In this document: one piece after another, positions 1-12,769 of the stretch
How the letters are laid out: each line of letters begins with the position of its first letter
Numbering within the stretch: position 1 is the first letter of the stretch
Origin: Exophiala sp. HKRS030
Lineage: Eukaryota; Ascomycota; Eurotiomycetes; Chaetothyriales; Herpotrichiellaceae
DNA length: 64,000 nucleotides
Reading direction: 5' to 3'
Assembly: GCA_023897205.1 (NCBI GenBank)
Contig: JAHWDD010000006.1
Span: forward strand, 3,348,001-3,412,000
The notes under the pieces: model-generated
Told to the model about the DNA's origin: nothing
The model's input: the letters and a program-made list of their open reading frames with translations, nothing else
The model's database searches: none
Position numbers and translations under genes: made by a program

Positions 1-631
1 CATTTCGACCTGCTTTTGCCTCGGTTTCCTTGACGATTTCATCGCGAATCTTGTTGAAATCGTGGAACTTTTGACCAGGGAGATGTAGAAATTCACCCCA
101 TTCGTTGACGTTGGCCTCCTTGTCGGAGCTCTCTGATAGTTCCTTCTCGGTTACACCATTGGTCTGTAATTTGGCGGGAGCAGGTCTGTTGATGAGCTGA
201 AGAACTAGAGGGCGACGAGTGACGATGCCGGCGCCACGGGGAAGGCTGCGATAAGACTTAGCGACAAGGGGTTCTGGAATAGGATATTTTGCGCGGACAA
301 CTCACAAATCTCTTCCGACGATGTTTTCGAGGACGGACGATTTACCACTGGACTGTGAGCCGACAACAACGATTTGAGGAAGATCTATAGGGTTTTGGAC
401 CTATTGAGGAATGACGGTCAGCGGAGTGATGAGGAGGGGTGGTAAGGGTGAGGTGAGCCACGTACGCCGACTGTTGTGAAGACATCTTGCAATTTATTGA
501 CAAGAGATATGAGGGTGGGATCATTGACATTGATGCTAGGCGAATGGTTAGGACTAATGAGGCTCTGTCATTAAGCAAATGTGAAATGCCACTCACGAAT
601 AACCACCACCGGCCGGGGATGCCGCAGCCAT
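1..631 (-). CDS. vps1: Vps1-type dynamin-like GTPase, amino-terminal part
   Basis: Large GTPase of the Vps1 class, which drives membrane fission in vacuolar/endosomal traffic and peroxisome division. Exons are complement 631-597, 535-466, 400-306 and 245-1, and the gene runs off the window at base 1. The joined frame shows [25 protein letters not shown], the P-loop GSQSSGKSS, then [17 protein letters not shown] and [12 protein letters not shown], all close to fungal Vps1. About 148 residues are visible, so the rest of the G domain, the middle domain and the GED are missing. All junctions are GT..AG and in phase. The ATG at 631 was chosen because the family begins shortly before NDPTL. The frame stays open for about 175 codons upstream, but that part is low-complexity and unlike Vps1. 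Confidence 0.9.
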
Positions 632-1979
632 TGCTGGAGCGAAGGTCAGAGGAAGCGGATCGTGCAAGAGGATTGAATGGCCAGAATCGATACTGCTGCG
701 TGCAGAAGTCTGTAGAGCGAGGTCTAGAGGTTGTTGGCTTAAAGAGGAAGGGTTGCAGTTGTGGGTGGTTGAGGAGGAGAGATGATGTTGATGTTGTTGT
801 TGTCGAGAAAGTGGAAGTGTGATGGGATTGTTGGTGTGGGTGGGAGTGTGAGTTGAATGCGCAACGCTGGCCAAATCGGTGTGTGTATGGGTGCGGATGT
901 CAGAGTGCATGTCAGTGCCAGTGATTTTGTTGGTGGAATCAGACGTCAGTGTTGCCTTGGACTTGGAGACTCTGAGTAAGGCTCCGGGTAAGGCTCCAGG
1001 CGGTTTTAGGGGTGCCTCTTTAACCACTCGAGGGGATTGGGGGCTGTTGGGGTCTTCTTGGGCTTCTTGGTCTTCTCGGTCGTCCTCAAATGGGTCTTGG
1101 CGCCCAAAGAGGAATGGCAAACGTGGCTTGCGTGTCGACGACATCAAAGCCACCACTTATTAGCCACATGTTCTTTTCCTTTCTTTTCCTCTCTTGGAAC
1201 CCAGGAACTCTCACCGTTTTCCTCCTATCACTAAAGACTGTGTCAGTCAGGCACCCTTCAATCCCACCAGTCATGATCAGGGACACTCCTAGGGCACGCA
1301 CATGAATATATTGTATACCACTAAGCCGACCGTCACTCTGCAATGTCCACGTCACGCCCTCGTGGCGATTCTGAACCGATGGTTTCAGGCAGCATTCAAT
1401 CAAAGCAAAGGACGAACTAGGCACCTATCAGGTAGTCCACGTAGTCATAAGAGTCTTGAAACAAATAGACTCGAGGCTGACAGGCACCTCTGATCAATGG
1501 TGTCACGAGCCTTATATGGTCACAAGAGCAATACGACAGCTGAGTCAAGGCCATGTGCAAGGGGCTACAATCTACGCTTGATCCATTTGATCCAGAACCA
1601 TTCCCCTTACAGGTCAAAGTATCACTCGTCTTACTTCTATAGAAATTCAAAAAGCCATCGTCTCGAACCACTTGCGTCTGCTCTGGATCGCTTGTCATAT
1701 CATGCCAAAATTGCCAGTGTTTGATGTGCTTCCCAGACATCATCCCAGGTACCAAAGTAATAAACATTGTCCCAGTGTCTTCACGTGCTGCTGAACTCAT
1801 GTATAGCCGTCGACTGTGTGTAACCATTCAACAAAGTCAAAGTCACTCTCTTCAATGCTGTGCCCTACCCAAACCTCTATACTCTGTGCAAGTTCATCCC
1901 ATTCGTAAGGGTAATATCATTCCCCGGATTCCGCGAACTCCTCAACCCATCAAGAATGTCCATAATGCTGCAAATCCCT
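632..1979. other. intergenic: vps1 promoter and gid7 3' flank
   Basis: About 1.35 kb between the vps1 start and the gid7 stop. The part next to vps1 is rich in GT/GGT words on the plus strand. Only short overlapping open frames are present, none with a recognisable motif. No RNA gene was seen. Confidence 0.6.
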
Positions 1980-4331
1980 TCAAAGCGTCGATCTCAGTGC
2001 ACTCGTTCGTCCCAAATCATGCTGTACTTGAGACGGATCCGGTCCCAGCGAAAAGCTCTCGGTTGGCGGTATTGCATTCGTCCATCTATTTCACGTCAGC
2101 ACCATATACATCCACCGAGGAATTGACTCTCCACTCACATTCGAACCTTTCGGTCGTCTCCACCAGAGGCAAACATGCCGGCGTCCTGGGGATTCCAATC
2201 CACTGTAGTAACACAGTTTTTCCCACTCTGACCTCGACCGTGTCCAACCAGTTTCTCAATCAGTGACTGGTTTTCCTTGTGCCAAACATAGATATTTCCA
2301 TCTAAAACAGGATCAGCAATGTTTTCATGTTGGGGAACCATTCAATCACCTTCAGATCCACTAACAACAAAGTTCTCAGCTGCACCTCCGAAACAACTTC
2401 GAATAACAAATTCTCCTTGTTTCTGCCCTCGGAACTTGCGCACAATATCTCGAGTGATCAAATCAATCATTTGGACTTCACCCGAGGCGAGGTTGACCAA
2501 AACTGTACTGCCGTCTCGACTGAGCGAGATACTTGTCATCTTGCCAGTTGTTTTGATCTTGGGTTCCTCGCGGTAGGTGTGCAGATCAAATACGCGAATG
2601 ATATTTTGTGGATCGAGTGCAACCAGCCACTGTCCATCCTCGGTAATGGCCACGTCCTGCACTCTAAACCCTGGCGGCCAGATATGGATTGGCTGTTCGG
2701 GTATCGATGCCAGCAAGTTCCAGTGGCAGAGCTGAGAGTTACGGTCATGACTCGACGTCACAAAACTCATCGAGTCCGGACCCCACGCGGCAGCTGTAAT
2801 GCCATAGTTTTGATCAACTGTTTGATGTTCCAACGTCACTCTCAAACGCCCAGATTCCACATCAAATACCCGGGCCTTGCAATCTTGAGAGCATGTGATG
2901 ATCTTGGTGTCGTCAGGACTCCATGAAACGTACGTTACCTCACCGGAATGCTGAGTTAGTGTATGAATGCGTTTGAAGGTGACCGTCTCATATATATTGA
3001 CAGTTCTGTCTTGACTTGCGGTTGCCAGTTTGCTGCCGTCGTGAGAAAACTGAACGTGCCAAACCTCTCCAGTGTGATCTTCAAGCTGCAGCGAAGTTCG
3101 TGCTGGAAATCCGTCACGATCACAGTGATGATCCGCATATAGAGATGGTGGTGTCGAGGTGTTGTGATATAAACACTGGTTGATCTGGTTTTGTTTGACC
3201 AAATCAAAAAGCTCGGCGAGACGATGATCTCGAATCATGACTGAGGGGGATATGGATTTGGATAGATCTTGAAGTAACGCTCTTCGAGACTCGTCCACTG
3301 TACCTGGCCAATGTGCTTTGGTTCGTAGATCTTCCGGAGGACACATGAGCAATGTTGAGAGAGCATGTAATTGGTGGATATCGTGTTCCAACGGTGTGAG
3401 TTCCTGCCGCAATACCATCAAAGCTAGACCCAGGTCTCGTCGCTCAAGCAGCTCCAAGAACTTCTGTTGTCGAATCCAGAACAACATCTGTCCTCTGTCG
3501 GCTCCGTCTGCAAGTACCAGGCCGTCACCATATTGGTCATCATTCGCCCGAGACCGATCATGAGGATCGGTTTGAGGTGAGCCCATCAGGATTGCTTCGG
3601 CTTCTGACCACACGCCTTCCAAGATTGCATTCCTGAACGCCGCAACAGTAGGACTTTCCAGTTCATAGCCACTTTCACTGCCTAAAAGATTCGCGGCATT
3701 GGGATAGCCCATGTCAAATAAACCCTGAATCATAATCCTTACCACCTCTTCTCGGTTGTGTCCTCGATATGCGGGAGACCGTGCCACAGAACGTTTCTTT
3801 GCGGCACCATTTGTATATGGGGAATTTGACCGAATTAATGTGTTGGATGTGTGACCATTTAAACCGTTATGAACCACCTTCCGGGGGTGGAGCCATTGGT
3901 ACCTGGATTGTGCCCATTGGAGTATACCTGCCCAACGTCTTCATCGACTCTCATTGTGTAGTCTTGGATCCTTCTACGTTTGAATCGTGAAGTTCTCCTC
4001 GTCGACCGAGGTTCGAGTGTTTGCTCTCGGTGTGAACTAGGTGACTCAGAAGATGGAAGAGTGGTTCTGCCTTGGTTTGTTTCTGATGACGAGGATCTTC
4101 TTCTTCTGCGTCTGCCTCTTGATTCTGGGTGTTGAACTGGGATATCAGGGGATTGAGTAGTGATTGGGATGTTGGTAGTGTGGTAGAAGTCTTGGGTGGC
4201 TGCGTCAGGTGTGGGATTAAAGATAGATGGGCTGGGAGTTTGGGAAGTAGAAATAATGGAGGAAGTAGATTGAGGGGAGGTCGAAATGGATGGGTCGTCG
4301 GTAATGATTAGGTGATTCGTATCGGGGTAGG
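1980..4331 (-). CDS. gid7: Gid7/WDR26-like LisH-CTLH WD40 protein (GID E3 ligase subunit)
   Basis: WD40 subunit of the GID/CTLH ubiquitin ligase that degrades gluconeogenic enzymes. The main exon (about 3877-2350) encodes a LisH/CTLH segment (REEVVRIMIQGLFDMGYPNA, ESGYELESPTVAAF), then WD repeats such as HDGSKLATASQDRTVNIY. Introns 2349-2302 and 2138-2086 lead to exons 2301-2139 and 2085-1980. The last splice turns a false stop after DDRKVR into DDRKVRIW, and the protein ends at TGA 1982-1980. The same strand stays open upstream of the CTLH domain to about 4331 as a Ser/Arg-rich leader (SRFKRRRIQDYTMRVDEDVG), but it changes frame at G5 3883-3887. One extra base there joins the two halves; a 50-nt intron (GTATAC..GGAAG) is the alternative. 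The start codon is not fixed: the in-frame ATG 3954-3952 or one in an exon upstream of 4331 (ATG at 4481 is a candidate). Confidence 0.82.
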
Positions 4332-6671
4332 CTGCCAGCTCGTGATGGCGGCAGAGCCGCCAGTATTAATGTCAAGTCTGCTCTAATGCAAGGTGTGAAG
4401 AACTTGTGGCAACTGATTCAGGGGAGGTCTTCTACAGCCAGCACTGATGCTCTGAAACTGAAGACTTGAGGATTGCACCATTCGAATTGGCTGTCAGTCC
4501 TTTGGTTGGAGACTTGAGAGGTAGAGAAGGGAAGGTCGTTGGCAGTTGAAGATCAGGTATGGTGGAGCAGGGACTAAAGGCGATGGTAGTTGTGTGTACA
4601 GGATTGTCGTGTGTATGATGAGGGTAAGAGTATAGATTGAAGCCGTATGATATTCAGTCCCGTCGGTAGAGAACCAAGGTTGTTGATGGGAATGTATGAG
4701 AGGACGAAGTCGTTGAGTGGTAAGTAGTGGATTCGAAGAGAGGATGATGGATGATGGATGATGTCGGGACCAAGTCGTCAGTGGTCGGAGTTAGTGAGGA
4801 TCTTGACAAGGGCGGTTGTTAGCTTCCCTGAGGTGATTAGCTAGTAACATAAGTAGTACTAAGTTCAACTCGTAGGCGTAGGGTGGTAGGCTATTCGCAG
4901 AAGATGGGAGACTATGGGGCACCTCGGGCGGTCGGAGGCACTAAACATCTGCACCGAGGGTAATGTAATGGGGGCTAATGGCACTAAGTAGTTAATTAGT
5001 TGATTTAGGTAGTTTGTTAGTTTGTTAGGCACCTTCGAGGGAAGTGGGGAGGCAGGACGACCGAGGAGGCCGCCCACCTGTAACTCGTTGGGCTAAGTCT
5101 AACAGACGGTAGAAGCCCCTCAGCCATTCGTCAGAGATGGCACGATGATATGTGATATGGTGGTGGGCTAAGGCTACAGATATCTCGCACCAGAGCCTTG
5201 AACCCCAAATGAACCCCTCATCTCTAACTTAGGCTTGGAGACCTTCCCAGGGTCCCTGTGACAGCGCCAATTGGGGTACACCCACCGGTAGTCCCTCCCA
5301 ACTATAGCTCTTAGGTTGGTAGGTGGATAGGTACTGTACTGTACCTAGGTAGGTCACGCACCTGCTGATGTGTCCGTGTTAGGTACGTGTGTGTCACACC
5401 CTTTATATCCTCCCGCTAGATGTCCCGTGTCCTCAGGCTCCATGTGCCTCCCACGGACCTCCAGGGCTGCCACAAACTTGGTGGTTTCAGAACTAAACCG
5501 GTTTCATATCTCGACTAATCGTTGGAGCCTGATATGATGTCGCCAGCAAACTCCAACTCTTACCGCAGCTTTTATATCCTCACCGTATTCGCAATTGTCT
5601 GTGCTTTAGGTACAATCTCACTGCAGACGTGGTTAGGCAGCAAGGATACTGTCATCTACTCTGGGGTACCTAGGTACTTGGGTATCTTTGCTTATCAAAT
5701 CACCGTTCCAAGTAGACTCTTAGCCATCCATGCTTGTTCTTAGGCCCCGCAGAATGAAGTCACAACTTGTAACATGTATTAGTACTGAACTTTGAAGCTA
5801 GAAATGCACGATTCAATGCTTCTTTGTGTGCATCAGTTCATCCAATGCGTATCTCTATCAGATGGTTGGCCAAAAGGATTCTTGGCCGAGTGACTTGGAG
5901 ATAGGCGTCAAATGAAGCCAGTTAAAGAAGAGGAACCCCGTGACTTATCCAGTTAACTATCTCGGGCGTAGTGGTTGGAGCTCTTGGTGGACGATGCAGG
6001 CGATGGTGGGCGTAGGGCCCGGCAGAACGCTTAAGCAGCTGGCTGGGGCCACTTGGGGGCTAAGACCTCGAAGCTCAGAGCTCCAACTGATAATCTGCCA
6101 TTTCTGCCACCTGATAAAAGTCAAAGTGATGATTTCATACGACTAACAAACTAAACAAAACACCTACTATACCGTCAGTGGCCCTCAGTGACCCTCAGTA
6201 ACCCTTATCCCTCCAGGCTCCAGGCGTCCTCCGAGTGCCTCGTATCCCCGTATTCACTCCAGCAGTCCCTAGGTACATACCTAGTAGTCTACCTATCCTA
6301 GGTGCCCTGGTGCTTATCCACCTCAACCTCCTCAACCTCGTCCTCCTCCACCACCACCAACTGCAGGTCCAGCCGAGTCTTGCTTCCGCGTCCTCGTCCT
6401 CTCCTCCCTCGCTGGTTACTGCATGCTTGGGTTTGGACGACCTCGACTTAAACATAATTCCTCCTCCTCCATCGTTGAGTTCATCACTGGTAAATCCATC
6501 GAGGAAATCTCCGACCTCAAATATCTGCAGCTTCAATTAGGTCTTCCTGATCTCCTTGACGACGATCTCGACGACGAGCTAGCTGGTCCCAGCACCTTCA
6601 GTGCATCCTCTATCTTTGCCTTTCCACAACCTCTTTTATCTCTTCCCACCACCACCACAAGCTACCGCAAG
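4332..6671. other. gene-poor intergenic region upstream of vma1
   Basis: About 2.3 kb without a convincing gene. From about 6290 to 6670 the vma1-sense strand is strongly C/T-rich (repeated CCTC, CCACCACC), which fits a pyrimidine-rich promoter or leader of a highly expressed gene. Further left are short direct repeats such as GATGGATGATGGATGATG near 4745. No coding motif was seen on either strand. Confidence 0.55.
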
Positions 6672-8629
6672 ATGCCTGCCGCAAAAGCCACAAAGACTGC
6701 CGATGATGATGAGCAGACCGGCTCCATCTTCTCCGTCTCCGGTCCCGTCATTGTCGCCGAACACATGATCGGTGTGGCCATGTACGAGCTCTGCAAAGTT
6801 GGCTACGATGAGCTTGTCGGCGAGGTCATTCGTATCGAGGGCGATAAAGCTACTATCCAGGTCTACGAAGAGACTGGTAAGTCACTAGCAATAATCGTTC
6901 GGCTCAAAACTGATCCTTCCCAGCTGGTGTCACCGTCGGCGACCCTGTCCTGCGTACAGGCAAACCCTTATCAGTCGAGCTTGGTCCAGGTCTAATGGAA
7001 ACTATCTACGATGGAATCCAGCGACCTCTCAGGACCATTGCCACCGATACCAACAGCATCTACATTCCTCGAGGCATTGCTGTCCCATCGCTCGATCGAA
7101 AGAAGAAATGGCCCTTCACACCCACCGCCAAAGTAGGTGACAACATTAGTGGAGGTGATGTCTGGGGTACCGTGGTCGAGAACTCGCTCTTGAACGAGCA
7201 TCGAATTCTTCTCCCACCAAGAGCTCGAGGAACAATCAAAAAAATTGCTAAGAAAGGCGACTACACCGTTGATGAACCACTCCTGACACTCGAATTCAAC
7301 GGCGAGACCAAGGATTATCCCATGATGCACTCGTGGCCTGTCCGTGTTCCTCGACCAGTGAGCGAACGACTTCAAGCCGATTCACCCTTTATCGTCGGTC
7401 AACGAGTCTTGGATGCCCTCTTCCCTTCAGTCCAAGGTGGTACAGTTTGTATTCCTGGAGCTTTTGGCTGCGGCAAGACTGTCATTTCTCAGTCCGTCTC
7501 CAAGTTCTCAAACAGTGACATTATTGTCTATGTTGGGTGTAAGTGGTTTCCCTTCTCCTAGGATTCTCTCTACGCTATGAGCCCCCTTTCATAATTTCAA
7601 TTTCGTGTCACTAACAGGTTTCTAGGTGGTGAGCGTGGCAATGAAATGGCCGAAGTCTTGATGGATTTCCCCGAACTTTCCATTACCATTGACGGCCGCA
7701 AAGAACCCATCATGAAGCGTACTTGTCTCATTGCTAATACCTCAAACATGCCTGTAGCAGCCAGAGAAGCTTCCATCTACACCGGAATCACGGTAGCAGA
7801 ATATTTCCGTGATCAGGGCAAAGCCGTTGCTATGATGGCTGATTCCTCATCCCGATGGGCTGAAGCCTTGAGAGAAATTTCTGGTCGTCTGGGAGAAATG
7901 CCTGCGGATCAAGGTTTTCCCGCCTACTTGGGAGCTAAACTGGCCTCCTTCTACGAGAGAGCTGGTGCAGCTGTGACCCTCGGCTCACCCGAGCGGAGTG
8001 GCAGTATTTCTATCGTCGGAGCTGTGTCTCCTCCTGGCGGTGACTTTTCCGATCCCGTGACATCTGCAACATTGGGTATCGTGCAGGTCTTCTGGGGCTT
8101 GGACAAGAAACTTGCCCAACGTAAACATTTCCCTAGTGTCAACACGGCAATGTCGTACAGCAAATACACCAACATTCTCGACAAGTTCTACGCCAAAGAC
8201 CACCCCGAATTCCCCAAGCTTCGAAATCGTATCAAGGAATTGTTGACCAACTCGGAAGATCTCGATCAGGTTGTACAATTGGTCGGTAAATCTGCTCTGG
8301 GTGACTCGGACAAGATTATTCTTGACGTCGCAGCCATGTTGAAGGATGATTTCTTGCAGCAAAACGGTTACAGTGATTATGATCAATTCTGTCCTCTGTG
8401 GAAGACTGAATACATGATGAAGGCATTCATGTCTTTCCATGATGAGGCCCAAAAGGCTGTATCGAGTGGTTTGTCATGGGCCAAGATTAGAGAGGCCACA
8501 GCTGAAATCCAGCATGGTCTGAGAAGCATGAAGTTCGAACTACCCGACAACCAAGAAGAGGTTTCTAAGAAATACGACAAGCTGTTGCAAAATCTTTCCG
8601 AGAAGTTTGCCAGCGTATCAGACGAATAG
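6672..8629 (+). CDS. vma1: V-type proton ATPase catalytic subunit A
   Basis: Catalytic subunit A of the V1 sector, which hydrolyses ATP to acidify vacuole and endosomes. Exons are 6672-6876, 6924-7538 and 7626-8629, giving 607 residues, normal for the family. Visible motifs: [18 protein letters not shown] near the start, [20 protein letters not shown] across intron 1, the P-loop [22 protein letters not shown], and [20 protein letters not shown]. There is no intein. Intron 2 (7539-7625) interrupts the Cys codon of YVGCGERG, the place where the yeast VMA1 intein sits. The start at 6672 gives [17 protein letters not shown], the usual N-terminus; an in-frame ATG at 6423 is open but the added residues look like leader sequence. 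A long C/T-rich tract precedes the gene. Confidence 0.97.
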
Positions 8630-9142
8630 ATGGGGGTGCAGACTGGTTGAGCTTGTGGGTAGAGCAAGGGCTCGGATGATCTCACTAAATAACCTATATC
8701 CATCAGTTGGGTTAAGAGCCCTGAAAGCATTTGATAGTACCATAGAAAGGACGTTTGTCAATTCTCTTTTTCTTGTCATCGGCTGTCCACCTTGCGCAGC
8801 TCATAGAAATGTGCAACCAATGGCACTCGCCCCAGTCGACTTGAACTCAGCCTTGCCATCTTAGCGCCAAGACACACGAGGCTGAATTTGCTTGACGACA
8901 GCAAACCCAGATGTTGCTCACACAGCAAATATAGTATTTCACCTCTTGTTTATACCCCTCGCTATTGTGATACAGTCGAGGTTAGGACGAGGTCTGTTAG
9001 TCTCATGCCTATCGATTGGTAGTTGTGTACATTTTACCTCGCTCTCAGCACAGTTTGGCGGATGCCGCAGAGTTGGTGTCGTAAGGCAAAGTACAGAATG
9101 CCGACATCTAGGATCGAAAAGTATTCCACTTGAGGCGAAAAG
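8630..9142. other. intergenic, vma1 3' flank and DCAF4-like promoter
   Basis: About 510 bases between two genes on the same strand. No ORF with recognisable features, no repeat and no RNA gene was seen. Confidence 0.6.
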
Positions 9143-10562
9143 ATGCCCGCTCAGATCCCTGGCTACTATTTCGATGACTCCAAGAATCGATACTTCAAAA
9201 TCCAAGCAAATCACGTAGCTCGAGGACTTTCTTCTGCAGCACCATCAAAGTACAGTCGACAGGCCGTCAATGCCGAAAAAGTGATTAAAAAAGCCAAACA
9301 GCGAGAACGATATCTCAAGGAATCCAGAGCCGCTGTCACTGTCAGGAGATCACCACTGTCTGCTCATCCGTTCCTCGATTTTGGATGGCGACTAGGGATC
9401 ATCGCAAGAATGCAGCGGCAATAGTGAAGAACTATTATTCGACCAGCGTCTCTGGCTCCGAGATTCCCATTGGGTCACGTTCACCATGTGGTCATTTCGC
9501 GATAGAGCCTAGTACTGGCTATCTGCTTACGGCTACAAGCGCTGAAGCAGGCCAGAGGACATCAGTCATGACGATCGTGAAACCCATAGACACACCCAAC
9601 AATGAAAGCCGGACGTCTGTACAAAAGAGCGGACGCAATGATTATGAGCTGGTTCCTCAATCACAATTCTCAAATATAATCAGCGGCGTGGTCAGTCTGA
9701 ACAATGGACTGTCTACATGGCTGGGGATATCACCCGCCGACGATGAAAGCGGATTGACTTTAGCATACCACTCCCCGGGTTCAGAGGACCGTCTTATAGG
9801 TATGCAATTCACCTTCAGCAGCATTCTCAGAGGCATTGCGAAATCACCATCCGGTTCATCCATTGCTATGCCGAGCGACCAGAAAGCCATTTACATGTCC
9901 CACATGGACACGCCACAACCAGCCATGCAATCACTACCAATCGAAGAACAAACCTGTGTGCACTTCAAGGACGAGAACGTCCTGATGTTCGGTGCACGCA
10001 ATGGGATTCTCACTCTCTGCGACGTACGAGCCCCAACAGTAAAGTCATGCGACTGCAGAACTCTCACGGCATCACACACGTCCGCTCCATCGATCCAGCA
10101 GGCCACCAAATCCTCGTCAATGGCTTCGCAGGCGTGAAAATCTACGATCTACGCTACTGCCCACTCCCAACCGTCTCCTCGCCCACGGTCAGACCAAGAA
10201 AGAAGCTCTGGCGAAGCCAAATCAGGGAAACACTCCCGTCCATGTCACTTCCCTTCGCCAGCTCGCCGTGGACAGTCATGTTCAATGTCCCGCCGCCGAG
10301 GCGACAGAATGCGTTCCACCTGGGGTTTGCATATGATCGTGAATTGAAGATCGTTGCTAGTGCTAGTACAGATCATCATGCGAACAACCGTATGGGTCTT
10401 TGGGATGCTGTTACGGGAAGGATGCTGCAAAGTCCACTCAATGATATGGTGTTCAAGTCTCCAGTCACCTGTGCCGAGTTCTCAGATGCCGACGCCCATC
10501 TTGAAGGCAAGACGCTGTTCCTCGCCGAGGGTCCGCGGTTGTGGAAGTGGTCGATAAAGTGA
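9143..10562 (+). CDS. DCAF4/WDR21-like WD40 protein
   Basis: Probable CUL4-DDB1 associated WD40 factor. The product starts MPAQIPGYYFDDSKNRYFKI, the characteristic opening of DCAF4/WDR21 proteins, followed by a basic helix (AEKVIKKAKQRERYLKE). Later come beta-propeller pieces: FGARNGILTLCDVRAP, GHQILVNGFAGVKIYDLR, and a last blade ending LFLAEGPRLWKWSIK. The frame changes twice. At T4 9379-9382 and at C4 10031-10034 one additional base in the run rejoins the frames; the second gives DVRAPNSKVMRLQ. A 68-nt intron could also explain the first change (after 9342; donor GTCAGG is weak). No intron of normal size explains the second. About 470 residues if repaired. Family assignment rests on the N-terminal motif and the WD pattern; function is inferred. 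Confidence 0.65.
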
Positions 10563-12212
10563 AATTAAGACAGTGGTTAGTCTCGTCGGGTGTACCTCAC
10601 TTCATCTATTTATGCCTCATGTGTGGCGGAGACAAACACTTGCTGATCAATGATTGTTGCACCCATCACTGACAGGATCCATGGCAACGACAGTGCGATA
10701 GCACGCAGACACCCAGGAGATATAACCTACTCCCCTCTAGACTTTCTCACAGCCTGTACCCCCGCATCGCTTCGATATTCAAGGCAAAGCAACGGAGTTC
10801 CACGCAACACCCAGACCATGAGCCCTGAAAATCCACCTCCGTTGGGCCCCGTTGGTCAAAAAAGACACACGCGACCAAGATGCAGGCGCACGCACTTCCG
10901 CACACCTCTTCCTCACCTTCATCCAACTCAGCTAAGTTAAACTATGGTCCGCTATGCTATACCACACCAACTAGCCATTCCTCCATCCATGAAGCCACGC
11001 CTTCCATCTCGATCTATAGCCATCCCAGCATCGCTGGCCTACTTAGCCACCGCACTGATCTGCGACCAAATCTCCTCTACTCTCTTCTCATTCGCCGACT
11101 TCGCCACTTGTCCACGTTGCCACTTTAGAATGTCGCCCTCGCCCTCCGACACTATCACCGAGGAACAGGAACAAGCGAGTTGAGTAAAGGAAGTCAAATC
11201 GATCAGCAGAAGTTTCCACCCTAAGACGGCTCGATCTAACCTAGTGGCCTATCAAGGAGGAACCGCGTTGTGATGCATGCATGCATGATCCGATAAACCC
11301 TGTTGAGATGGTACTGATGATCGTACAGATGGTACAGGTGGTAGTACAGATGGTAGCAACAGTACTAGTTAGTTCAACTAGTCGCGAGCAACAGCAGATA
11401 TCCAACGACTGTCCCGCCGTCTACATAACCCACCCTTGGACAAAATATTCCACCGCGATAGTCATATTTGGGTTTAGAGTGCGCGCACAATAAAACAGGC
11501 CTCTGCGCGGATATAGGTATTGTAGAAGGCAGCCTACCAACCAGCATCCAGCAACCAGCAGCCAGCATCTATCGCTAGACAATGGACATGGGCTATAGAT
11601 AGTGCGAGTCGCTATCTAGTGCTCAGTGTATATCTACATATATACATACGTACATACACTAGTATATTACTACAGGTTACAGACTACAGGCTACAGGCCT
11701 GAGGCGCTTTCTATCCTCTATTCTTTTTTCTTCACTCTTCATTCTCTATTCATCATCCATCGATTCCCCCCCTTCCCCCTTTCTCCCCTTTTGACCCCGT
11801 CCGTCTCGCAGTGAGGTTTCAGAATCCATTCGCAATAGACTGATGACTGATTGATATTGATGTCTACCTATGTCCACGTCACGAACGTATCTCCGATACG
11901 ATACTCGTGGTGTTGGCCTGGTAGCTACACTAGATAGTCAGTTGTTTCGGATAGACTCGCGCGCGCAGTCGATCGATCGGATCGGATCGGATCGAATCGA
12001 ATCAAATCAGAAGCGAAAAAGACAGCGTCTCGACTTCCTTCATAAGTTCATACATGATTGAAATTCCATGACGGATGATTGAAAGAACGGTGATGATGCC
12101 AGAGTGCCGAGATGACCTGATTATTTAATTACTCAGTAACCTGGTGATTCGCGAGGCAGGGTTCAGGGAGTCGGAGATAGATGTTCTTGTATCGGTGCAC
12201 CGGGTCTGTTAT

Positions 12213-12296
12213 TCAGTTCAGTCCAGTCCAGTCCAGTACCAGTCCAGTCCAGTCCAGTCCAGTCCAGTCCAGTCCAATCCAGTCCAATCCAGTCCG
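12213..12296. repeat. (CAGTC)n pentanucleotide array
   Basis: Tandem CAGTC units, slightly degenerate at the right end (CAATC), followed by three GGTTC units to about 12316. About 16 copies in 84 bases. Confidence 0.9.
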
Positions 12297-12578
12297 GTGC
12301 GGTTCGGTTCGGTTCAGTTGGTGGTGTCTGATTCACATCTGCTGCAGTAACTGATAAACTGACTAGCTGATGGATTTCTTGATATGGAATTTTCAATCTA
12401 TCCATCCATCGTATCGATCGCATCGATCGCATCATGTACGGATCTCGTCAGGGCCGGGCTCTTATGTATGGGCTATGCCATGCCACGCCACGCCGCACAT
12501 AACGAATTCGAATTCGGTGGGTAAAAGGGGAAACACGTAAAACAGTATTCATCAGCGAGATATCTCAGATGCCTACTT

Positions 12579-12707
<129 letters not shown>

Positions 12708-12769
12708 CAAGCTATTCCCCAATCCAAAGCTTTTGACAACGTTGACTTCGTACACTACCCTATCCTACA

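Noticed and set aside
593..1156. 187-codon minus-strand frame upstream of and in frame with vps1
   Set aside because: Continuous with vps1 exon 1 but low-complexity (His/Thr/Pro repeats) and unlike any Vps1 N-terminus; the ATG at 631 gives the normal start.
6423..6671. In-frame upstream ATG extending vma1 by 83 residues
   Set aside because: Subunit A proteins begin near MPAAKATK; the extension is C/T-rich leader DNA.
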